Positions 37,319 through 45,175 of a stretch of 64,000 bases of DNA are shown piece by piece. A program made the translations under genes and the position numbers. Below the pieces are notes generated by a model. The model was given only the letters and a program-made list of their open reading frames with translations. It did not search any database and was not told the origin of the DNA. Numbering within the stretch: the stretch's first letter is position 1; each line of letters starts with the position of its first letter. The stretch is from a bacterium (GTDB lineage: Bacteria > Planctomycetota > B15-G4): the NCBI GenBank assembly GCA_030428785.1, contig JAUIEF010000006.1:1-64000 (forward strand), given 5' to 3'.

Positions 37319-40300
37319 TCAGTGGTAGTCGTGGCTGTGGAGGCCGTCGAGGTTCGGGCGGCCGTCGAGCGCGAGCAGGCGCGTCGCGCGGACGTTCACG
37401 ACGCCGTCGGCGCGCTCGACGCGGCCCTCGGCGAGCACGAGGCACGCGCGCAGGCCGTCGCGGTGCGCCTCGGCGACGGCGGGCGTGACGACGAGGTTCG
37501 CGAAGCCCGTCTCGTCCTCGAGGGTCACGAAGGTCAGGCCGCCCGCGGTGGGCGGCCGTTGACGGCACACGACCATGCCGGCGACGCGCGTCGCGGCGGG
37601 GGCGCCGGGGCCGGCGAGCTCGGCGGCGCGCCGGGTCCCCACCGCGTCGAGCTGCGCGCGCAGGAGCTCCACCGGGTGGCGGCCGACGGTCGCGCCGCCC
37701 AGGCGGTAGTCCTCGTGGAGCGCCTCGACCTCGGAGAGCGACGGGAGCGCGACGGGCGCCTCGGGCGGCAGCGGCTCGGCGAGCGGACCCGGGACGCGGC
37801 GCGCCATCCGGGCGACGCGCCACAGGGCCTCGCGGCGGCGGAGCGCGAAGCCGCGGAGGGCGCCGAGGCGCGCGAGGTGCTCCATCTGCGGGCGGCCGAG
37901 CCGGGCGCGGCGCGCGAAGTCCTCGGGGTCGGTGAAGGGGCCCTGCGCGAGCTGCGAGGCGAGCGCGGCGCGCACGCCCTCCTCGACGGCCTCGCCGAAG
38001 CCGCGCACGGTGCCGAGCCCGAGCCGGACCCCGAGGGCGGGGAGACGGGCGCGGTCGTCCCGCGCGGCGGACGCCGTTCCCCCGCGCGACGTCGGACGCC
38101 CCGACGCGGGGGCGTCCCGTGACGCCCCGTCGTCCCCGGTCTCCACCCACTGGAGCGTGCTCTCCCAGCCGCTCTGCAGGACGTCGACGGGCGCGACGAC
38201 GACGCCGTGTCGGCGTGCGTCGGAGACGAGCACCGCCGGCGGGTAGAAGCCCATGGGCTGCGCGTTGAGCAGCGCGCAGAGGAAGTGCGCGGGGTGGTGG
38301 CGCTTGAGCCAGGCGGAGACCCACACGAGCCGCGCGAAGGACGCGGCGTGCGACTCGGGGAAGCCGTAGTCGGCGAAGGCGGAGAGCTGGTGGAGGATGC
38401 GGTCGGCGGACGCGCGGTCGATGCCGTTGCGCACCATGCCCGCGACGAGGCGTTCGGAGAGCGCGGCCATGCGCGCGTGGCTGCGCTTGTGTCCCATGGC
38501 GCGGCGCAGCTCGTCGGCCTCGCCGGGGGTGAAGCCGGCGGCCTGCACCGCGATCTTCATGCCCTGCTCCTGGAAGAGCGGGATGCCGAGCGTGCGGCGC
38601 AGCATGGGCTCGAGGCTCGGGTGCGGGTACTCGACGGGCTCGCGTCCGGCGCGGCGGCGCAGGTACGGGTGGACCATGTCGCCCTGGATGGGGCCGGGGC
38701 GGATGAGCGCGACCTCGACGACGAGGTCGTAGAAGGTGCGCGGCCGGAGGCGCGGCAGGCAGTTCATCTGCGCGCGCGACTCGACCTGGAACACCCCCAC
38801 CGTGTCCGCCTCGCAGAGCATGTCCCAGGTCGCCGCGTCGTCGGCGGGCACGGAGTGCAGCTCGTAGCCCTCGAGGCAGGTCGTCGGCTCGGACACGTAC
38901 GACGCCCCGCGACGCGCGGCGCCGAGGTCCGACGCGGCGCCGGGACCGGTCGCGGTCTCGGCCGCGGTTCCGGATGCGGCTCCGGATGCGGCTCCGGATG
39001 CGGTTCCGGATGCGGTTCCGGATGCGGCGGCGGTCGCGGAGACCGCCCCCACCCCCTCGCGCAGCGAGCGCAGGCAGCGGTCGATGACCGTGAGCATGCC
39101 GAGGCCGAGCAGGTCGATCTTGATGATGCCCAGGTTCGCGAGGTCGTCCTTGTCCCAGGGCACGACGGTGCGGCCCTCCATCGCGGCGGGTTCGACGGGC
39201 ATGGTGTCCGTGAGCGGCGCGCCGGTGATGACCATGCCGCCGACGTGGATGGACAGGTGGCGCGGGAGGCCCTGCATGTCGCGGACGAGCCCGAGCAGCA
39301 GCGGGATGCGGCGGTCGTCGGCGTGCGCGGCCCAGCCCTCGGGCACGGCGTCGTCGTTGTCGAAGCGTCGGTCGACGCCCTTGGCGAGCGCGTCGACCTC
39401 GGCCGTCGTGAAGCCGAGCGCCTTGGCGGCGTCGCGCACGGCGGAGCGCACGCGGTAGGTGATGGCCTCGGCGGCGAGCGCCGCGTGGTCGCGGCCGTAG
39501 CGCGTGTACACGTACTGGAGGACGCGCTCGCGGTCCTGGTGCGCGATGTCGAGGTCGATGTCGGGGATCTCGCCGCGCTCCTCGGAGAGGAAGCGTTCGA
39601 AGAGCAGCTCCATGCCGACGGGGTCGACGGACGTGATGCCGAGCGCGTAGCACACGGCGGAGTTCGCGGCGGACCCGCGTCCCTGGCAGAGGATGCCCTC
39701 GCGACCGCAGAACGCGACGATGTCCTGCACGACGAGGAAGTACCCGGCGAGGTCGAGCTTCTCGATGAGGTCGAGCTCCTTCGCGAGCTGTCGCGCGACG
39801 GCGGGCGTCATGGGCCGGTAGCGTCGGCGCGCGCCGGCCTGGACGAGCTCGTGGAGCGTGCTGAACATCGTCTCGCCGTCGGACACCGGGTACGGCGGGA
39901 AGCGGTACGCGAGGTCGTCGAGGGACCAGCGGCAGCGGTCGGCGACCTCGACGGTGCGCGTCACGGCGTCGGGCAGGTGGCGGAAGAGGTGTTCGATGCG
40001 CGCGATCGGTCGCAGGCAGAACTCGGCGTTGGGGAGCAGGCGGGTGGCGGCGGCGTCGAGGGTCGTGCGGTGGCGGACGCAGGTGAGCACGTCGTGCAGG
40101 CGCTTGTCGGTGCGGCGGGCGAAGCGCGCGCCGCCGGTGACGAGCAGCGGGAGGTCGAGGCGGTCGGCGCGGCGTCGCTGGACCTCCTGGCCGCGGCGGT
40201 CGCGGCGGAGGAGGCGGTCGTGCACGGTGAGGAACACGCGCTCTCCGCCGGCGGCGTCGAGGAGCGACTCGACGGTGCGGTCGGGCAGGTGCGGCCCGGC

Positions 40301-40708
40301 GAGGACGAGGAGTCCGTCGCGCGGGCCGCACGCGTCGCGCAGGCGTTCGAGGGGCGTGACGGGCGCGGTGCGGCTGCGATGGCGCGCGGCGGAGACGAGG
40401 CGGCAGAGGGAGCGCCAGCCGGCGTCGTCCTCGGCGAGGAGCACGACGCGGTCGTCGGCGGTGTCGGGCCGGCCGTCGGCGGTGCCGTCGGCGCGCGCGA
40501 GGGTGAGCGTCGTGCCGTGGACGGCGTGGAGCGGGGTGTCGCGGGTCGCGACGTGGAAGCGCGGGGCGCCGTAGAGGCCGTCGCGGTCGGTGAGGGCGAG
40601 GGCGTGGTAGCCGAGGTCGGCGGCCTGCGCGGCGAGGGTCTCGGGGTCGGAGGCGCCGCGCAGGAAGCTGAAGGCGGACTGGCAGGAGAGCTCGGCGTAG
40701 GGCGGCAT
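37319..40708 (-). CDS. dnaE2: Error-prone DNA polymerase III alpha, DnaE2 type
   Basis: PHP N-terminus YAELSCQSAFSFLRGASDPETL; PDIDLDIAHQDRERVLQYVYTRYGRDHAALAAEAITYRVRSAVRDAAKALG; CRQRPPTAGGLTFVTLEDETGFANLVV. Confidence 0.95.
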   Translation of the reverse strand: MPPYAELSCQSAFSFLRGASDPETLAAQAADLGYHALALTDRDGLYGAPRFHVATRDTPLHAVHGTTLTLARADGTADGRPDTADDRVVLLAEDDAGWRSLCRLVSAARHRSRTAPVTPLERLRDACGPRDGLLVLAGPHLPDRTVESLLDAAGGERVFLTVHDRLLRRDRRGQEVQRRRADRLDLPLLVTGGARFARRTDKRLHDVLTCVRHRTTLDAAATRLLPNAEFCLRPIARIEHLFRHLPDAVTRTVEVADRCRWSLDDLAYRFPPYPVSDGETMFSTLHELVQAGARRRYRPMTPAVARQLAKELDLIEKLDLAGYFLVVQDIVAFCGREGILCQGRGSAANSAVCYALGITSVDPVGMELLFERFLSEERGEIPDIDLDIAHQDRERVLQYVYTRYGRDHAALAAEAITYRVRSAVRDAAKALGFTTAEVDALAKGVDRRFDNDDAVPEGWAAHADDRRIPLLLGLVRDMQGLPRHLSIHVGGMVITGAPLTDTMPVEPAAMEGRTVVPWDKDDLANLGIIKIDLLGLGMLTVIDRCLRSLREGVGAVSATAAASGTASGTASGAASGAASGTAAETATGPGAASDLGAARRGASYVSEPTTCLEGYELHSVPADDAATWDMLCEADTVGVFQVESRAQMNCLPRLRPRTFYDLVVEVALIRPGPIQGDMVHPYLRRRAGREPVEYPHPSLEPMLRRTLGIPLFQEQGMKIAVQAAGFTPGEADELRRAMGHKRSHARMAALSERLVAGMVRNGIDRASADRILHQLSAFADYGFPESHAASFARLVWVSAWLKRHHPAHFLCALLNAQPMGFYPPAVLVSDARRHGVVVAPVDVLQSGWESTLQWVETGDDGASRDAPASGRPTSRGGTASAARDDRARLPALGVRLGLGTVRGFGEAVEEGVRAALASQLAQGPFTDPEDFARRARLGRPQMEHLARLGALRGFALRRREALWRVARMARRVPGPLAEPLPPEAPVALPSLSEVEALHEDYRLGGATVGRHPVELLRAQLDAVGTRRAAELAGPGAPAATRVAGMVVCRQRPPTAGGLTFVTLEDETGFANLVVTPAVAEAHRDGLRACLVLAEGRVERADGVVNVRATRLLALDGRPNLDGLHSHDYH
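38964..39023. repeat. 12-bp tandem repeat (GCGGYTCCGGAT x5) inside dnaE2
   Basis: Five contiguous 12-nt units differing only at one T/C position; encode ASGT/ASGA repeats on the minus strand. Confidence 0.95.
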
Positions 40709-40730
40709 CGTCGTGCGGCGGAGCCGCCCC

Positions 40731-42119
40731 CTAGTCGAACTCGCCGAGGAGGAGCCAGCGTCGGAGGCCGAGGTCGCGGCAGATGCGGAGGCGTCCGCCG
40801 TGTCGGGGTTGGAGGTCGTGTTCGTCGCGGGCCCAGGGTTCGGCCCACCAGCCGCCCTCGAGGCGTCGGGGTGGGGAGAGGTGTCCGAGGGGGAGCTCGC
40901 GTCGGCCGTGGCGGAAGCCGAGGAGGCGGCCGCCGGCGGAGACGGGGACGAGGAGCTCCGGCTGCGGGAGCAGGCGCAGGGCGGGGCCGGTCGCGGCGCG
41001 GGGCGGGACGTCGCCGGGCGGGCCGCGGCGGGACGGGGTCGTGCGTGTCGTGCGGCGGGTGTGCCCGTCTCCGTCCGGGGGAGGGCCCGCGGGGTCCGAG
41101 CGCCAGCGGTCCTCGAGGCGGTGGGCGGCGCGGGGTGTCGGGGACCCGACGGCGTGGGGTCCGAGGTGCTCGACGAGTCGGGAGAGGGCCTCGGTGCGGC
41201 GGGCGGGGTCGCGGGGGACGTCGCCGAAGAGGCGGCCCTGGTGGACGGAGACGGGGCCGGTGGCGTGGACCTCGAGCTGGAAGGCGGTGACGGGGCCGGG
41301 CGGCGGGCGGCGGGTCATGCGCAGGGCGAGGAGGTCGAGCCAGAGGGGGCCCCGGGTCTCGGGGGCGGCGGCGGAGACGTCCCAGGCGCTCGCGGTGTCG
41401 GGGGCCGGGCCGTCGGCGGCGACGTCCTCGGGTTCCTCGAGCGGTTCGAGCTCGACCTGCAGGCGCAGGGCGAGCGCGCCGAGGCCTTCCTCCTCGAGGG
41501 CCCGGCAGAGGACGGCGAGGGCGTCCTCGAGGGCGGGGCGCAGGCGGTCGAGGCGGTCGACGGGGTCGTCGAGTTCGCGCCAGACGGAGCGGCGGGCGCC
41601 GGGGCGTTCGGGGAGCAGGCCGCGTTCGTCCTCGCCGCGGGCGAGGCGCTGGAGGGCGACGCCCTCGGGGCCGTAGCGGCGGTCGACGGAGGCGACGGGC
41701 AGCGAGGCGAGGTCGCCGAGGGTCTCGAGGCCGAGGGGGCGCAGGCGGCGTTCGAGCTCGGCGCTCATGGGCAGGTGCCCGAGCGGCATCCGCGAGAGGA
41801 AGAGGGCCTCGTCGCCGGGGGCGACGGTCACGGGGTGGCGGCTGGAGCGGGCGGCGATCTCGGCGGTGAAGCGGTTGCCGGCGAGGGCCATGCGGGGCGC
41901 GCCGGCCGTCTCGCCGCCGCCGCCCGTCCCGGCGAGGGCCGCGCGGATGGCGGCGAAGAGGCCGGCGACGCCGCCGTGGAGGCGGGAGGTGCCGCTCACG
42001 TCGAGCAGGACGATCTGTCCGCCGGCGGGGTCCTCGACGCGCTCGAGGAGCGGGGTCACGGCGAAGAGTCGCCGGGCGAGGGCCGGGTCGGCGCGGTCGA
42101 GGAGCACGCAGGCGAACAC
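40731..42119 (-). CDS. imuB: ImuB-like Y-family polymerase homolog
   Basis: MFACVLLDRADPALARRLFAVTPLLERVEDPAGGQIVLLDVSGTSRLHGG; sits directly between imuA-like and dnaE2 genes. Confidence 0.88.
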   Translation of the reverse strand: MFACVLLDRADPALARRLFAVTPLLERVEDPAGGQIVLLDVSGTSRLHGGVAGLFAAIRAALAGTGGGGETAGAPRMALAGNRFTAEIAARSSRHPVTVAPGDEALFLSRMPLGHLPMSAELERRLRPLGLETLGDLASLPVASVDRRYGPEGVALQRLARGEDERGLLPERPGARRSVWRELDDPVDRLDRLRPALEDALAVLCRALEEEGLGALALRLQVELEPLEEPEDVAADGPAPDTASAWDVSAAAPETRGPLWLDLLALRMTRRPPPGPVTAFQLEVHATGPVSVHQGRLFGDVPRDPARRTEALSRLVEHLGPHAVGSPTPRAAHRLEDRWRSDPAGPPPDGDGHTRRTTRTTPSRRGPPGDVPPRAATGPALRLLPQPELLVPVSAGGRLLGFRHGRRELPLGHLSPPRRLEGGWWAEPWARDEHDLQPRHGGRLRICRDLGLRRWLLLGEFD

Positions 42120-42129
42120 GGGGGCCTCG

Positions 42130-42888
42130 TCAGGGTCCGGCGTCCGCGCTGCCGGTGGGCAGCAGGAGCGGGTCCGGGCGTTCGCCGAGCAGGCCGGCGG
42201 AGCGGTCGCGGCGGACGACGACCTCGAGGTCGGGGGCGGGCCACTCGCCCCAGGCGGGGACGTCGGCGGCGCGGAGGGTGACGTCGGCGAGCACGGAGCA
42301 GGCGGAGCCGGAGAGCAGGTGCGCGGGGCCGCCGCTCTCGGGGTGGAGCAGGAGCAGGGTCGTGTGGGCGCGGGCGGCGAGGCGGGCGAGGCGGAACCAG
42401 GCGGAGACGGGGCCGCGCCCCCCCGCCGGGAGGTCGAGGGCGACGAGCGCGTAGGCCCGGCTGCGGAGGAGGACGTCGGCGGCGAAGAGCGCGGGGCCCG
42501 GCGGGCGGCGGCGGGACGCGGTCGGGCCGCCGGTCCGCGGGGCGGGCGGTGTCGTCGCGGGGCGCGCCCCCGGGGAGGGTCCCGGGCTCTCCCCGGTCGG
42601 CGAGGCTCCCGGCGGCGGCCCCGGCTGGACGAGGGTGAGCCGGCCGGGGTCCACGGGAGCGGTCGCCGGGCAGAAGGTGCCGGCGCCGTCGACCCATGCG
42701 ACCGGGAGGCCGGCGGCCTGGGCCGCGCGGACGGCGCCCAGGGCGAGGCTCGTGCCGCCCTGTCCGCGGATCTCGACGAGCTTGCCGACGGGCCAGCCGC
42801 CGCCCAGGCGTTCGTCGAGGGCGGCCCAGCCGGACGGCAGGCGGCGCGCGGGGCGCGGGGAGTCGGCGGGTCCGGGGGCGTCGGCCAT
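42130..42888 (-). CDS. imuA: ImuA-like RecA-fold protein
   Basis: LPSGWAALDERLGGGWPVGKLVEIRGQGGTSLALGAVRAAQAAGLPVAWVDGAGTFCP; first gene of the imuA-imuB-dnaE2 cassette; start taken at ATG 42888. Confidence 0.82.
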   Translation of the reverse strand: MADAPGPADSPRPARRLPSGWAALDERLGGGWPVGKLVEIRGQGGTSLALGAVRAAQAAGLPVAWVDGAGTFCPATAPVDPGRLTLVQPGPPPGASPTGESPGPSPGARPATTPPAPRTGGPTASRRRPPGPALFAADVLLRSRAYALVALDLPAGGRGPVSAWFRLARLAARAHTTLLLLHPESGGPAHLLSGSACSVLADVTLRAADVPAWGEWPAPDLEVVVRRDRSAGLLGERPDPLLLPTGSADAGP

Positions 42889-42894
42889 GCTCCC

Positions 42895-42909
42895 TAACAA
42901 ACACCGAAC
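42895..42909 (-). promoter_or_regulatory. Candidate SOS/LexA-like direct repeat GTTC-N7-GTTA upstream of imuA
   Basis: Minus strand GTTCGGTGTTTGTTA, 7 nt 5' of the ATG; 7/8 match to the alphaproteobacterial GTTC-N7-GTTC box. Confidence 0.25.
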
Positions 42910-42957
42910 GTGCGGGGTCCGTCAAGCCCCCGCGTGGAGGAGTCCGGGCGCGGGGCG

Positions 42958-45156
42958 TCAGCGGCGGGCGAGGCGGAACCAGTCCACGGGGCTGCGGGCG
43001 CCCGGCACGCTCCGCCCGGGGGCCGGGCGGGCGACGAAGTAGTAGTAGAAGCGGGCCTGGCGCGAGAAGAAGCGCAGGCGCTCGAGCGGCAGGCGGACGT
43101 CGTCGGGGAAGGTCACGGGCGCGCCGGGCGTGACGCGGGTCGTGTAGCCGCGGTCGGGGCCGAGGACGACGAGGTGCAGCGAGAGGCCGTCGCGCGGGAG
43201 CTCCGGGGCGCGCAGCACGGAGGACTCCTCGCCCGGGACGAGGACCCGGTCGGCGAGCACCTGCGTCAGCGGGAGCACGTCGACGCGCGGCAGGGCGGAC
43301 GCCGCGACGAGGCGGCTGCGCGGGTCGTCGAGCTCCACGCGGAAGCCCGCGAGCGGACCGAGGAAGGACGCCGAGGAGAACGCCCAGTCGCTCGAGAGGT
43401 CGACGACGAAGACGACGTGTCCGTCCTCGGCGTACGGGCCCTCGAAGCGGACGGGCTCCCCCACGATCTCGTCGCGGTCCGGAGGACGGACGACCCAGCG
43501 CAGGGTGCCGCCGCGCGCGGGCCCGAGCGTGACGAGGCGCACTGCCTCGACGCCGCCCGGCGAGACGACGACGTCCGGCGGGAGCGCGAGCCGGCCGTCG
43601 TCCGCGGCGACGAGCGGGACGGGCGCGTCGGGTCGGCGCGCGGGTCGCAGGACGTCGAAGGTCTCGCGCGCGTTCGACCAGCCCACGACCTGCGCGCCGA
43701 GCTCGAGCAGCGCGCGGAGCGGGCCGGCGTCGTTCCAGAGCGGGACGGAGCGCGGCGTCCGGTAGAAGAGGAAGAGCAGCGAGACGAGGGCGTGATCGCG
43801 CGACGCGAGGGGGCGCTCGGCGAGCGCGAAGAGCGAGCTGGCGCGTACGGACGGGATGCCCGCGGCGGCGAGCGGCGCGCTGAGCACGGCGAGGGGCCGC
43901 TCGACGGCGGTCTGCTCGAGCGCGTCGGCGAGCTCGGTCCGCACGGCGTCCATGGAGGCGAAGCCGTCGAGGTACTCCCCCACGCGGGCGTGCCCGGTGA
44001 CGGCGAGGGCCGCGCACCACGCGAGGAGCACGGCGGGCAGCGCGCGGCGCAGGAGCGCGGGGCGCGTCGCGAGGCCGGAGGCGGCGAGGACGACGACGGC
44101 GGCGGCGCCGCCGTAGACGTAGCGGCTCCCCGCGAGGTGCGGCGACTGCGCGTAGGGCAGGCTCGGCAGGACGGCGAGCGCGCACCAGGCGAGGGCGAGC
44201 GCGGCGCGCGCGGGGCCGCGCCGCGTGAGGAGCGCGGCGACGAGCGCGACGGCGGGCGCGCCCGCGAGCACGACGACGACCCAGCCGGGCAGGCCCTCGG
44301 TGACGGGGGCCGCGGCGACGCCGAGCTTGTCGACCAGGTGGCGCGCGGCGTCGCCGGCGGAGAGCGCGGGCTGCTCGCCGCCGAGCCAGAACTCCCCCAG
44401 CGCGACGCGCCGCGCGCCCCAGTACGCGAGCCACACGGGCGCGAGCGCGAGGTGCGAGCGCCAGCGCGGACCGCCGCCGTGCACGGTGCCGAGCACGAGG
44501 TCCCAGAGGAGGAGCACCGCGGGCGTGACGACGGCCTCCTCCTTGCTCGTGTAGGCGAGCGCGCAGGCGAGGCCGCAGAGGACGAGCGCGGGGCGCGAGC
44601 CGCGCAGTCGGTGGCGCGTGAAGGCCGCGAGCGCGACGAGCTGGAACGCGATGGCGAAGCTCGACGTGCGCGCGGCGAGCCAGCAGACGGGCTCGCTCGC
44701 CGCGGGGTGGAGCGCGAAGAGCAGGCCCCCCATCGCCGCGGCCGTGACGCGTCCCCGGGGTCGCAGCGCGGCGGCGAGCAGCGCGCAGCACAGCGCGGCG
44801 AGCGCGTGGACGGCGAGGTTCGTCGCGTGGGAGAGCGTCGCGGACGGCCCGCCCGCGAGGGCGTACTCGACGCCGGCGCTCAGCGTGACGACGGGCCGGT
44901 AGAACATCCCGCGGTCGGTGGCCCAGGGGCGCGTGAAGTCCGCGAGGACCTTGTCCCAGTCCGTGGCGGGCGTGGCGTCCCAGTCGTCGACGAGGTTCGC
45001 GAGGTAGACGTCGTCCTCGAGCCAGGTCCCGTGCGTGACCGTGGGCAGGTAGAGCAGGACCGCCGCGAGCGGGCCGAGCAGGCACGCGAGGAGCAGGCGC
45101 GCGCCGCCCGGCGTCGCGTCGTCCGGCACGGGGTCGCGGGCGTCGGCGTCGTCCAT
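42958..45156 (-). CDS. Polytopic membrane protein, GT-C glycosyltransferase / TMTC-like
   Basis: 732 aa; WLEDDVYLANLVDDWD (acidic motif in first loop), FYRPVVTLS, LFALHPAASEPVCWLAARTSSFA, TSKEEAVVTPAVLLLWD. Confidence 0.7.
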   Translation of the reverse strand: MDDADARDPVPDDATPGGARLLLACLLGPLAAVLLYLPTVTHGTWLEDDVYLANLVDDWDATPATDWDKVLADFTRPWATDRGMFYRPVVTLSAGVEYALAGGPSATLSHATNLAVHALAALCCALLAAALRPRGRVTAAAMGGLLFALHPAASEPVCWLAARTSSFAIAFQLVALAAFTRHRLRGSRPALVLCGLACALAYTSKEEAVVTPAVLLLWDLVLGTVHGGGPRWRSHLALAPVWLAYWGARRVALGEFWLGGEQPALSAGDAARHLVDKLGVAAAPVTEGLPGWVVVVLAGAPAVALVAALLTRRGPARAALALAWCALAVLPSLPYAQSPHLAGSRYVYGGAAAVVVLAASGLATRPALLRRALPAVLLAWCAALAVTGHARVGEYLDGFASMDAVRTELADALEQTAVERPLAVLSAPLAAAGIPSVRASSLFALAERPLASRDHALVSLLFLFYRTPRSVPLWNDAGPLRALLELGAQVVGWSNARETFDVLRPARRPDAPVPLVAADDGRLALPPDVVVSPGGVEAVRLVTLGPARGGTLRWVVRPPDRDEIVGEPVRFEGPYAEDGHVVFVVDLSSDWAFSSASFLGPLAGFRVELDDPRSRLVAASALPRVDVLPLTQVLADRVLVPGEESSVLRAPELPRDGLSLHLVVLGPDRGYTTRVTPGAPVTFPDDVRLPLERLRFFSRQARFYYYFVARPAPGRSVPGARSPVDWFRLARR

Positions 45157-45175
45157 GCGTGCGCGCGGGCCGGGC

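Noticed and set aside
38964-39023. CRISPR-like interpretation of the 12-bp repeat cluster
   Set aside because: Units are contiguous with no spacers and lie in frame inside dnaE2.
38207-41290. 1027-aa plus-strand ORF opposite dnaE2/imuB
   Set aside because: Shadow ORF; contains the reverse reading of the 12-bp repeat (GSGCGSGCGSGCG) and no domain.
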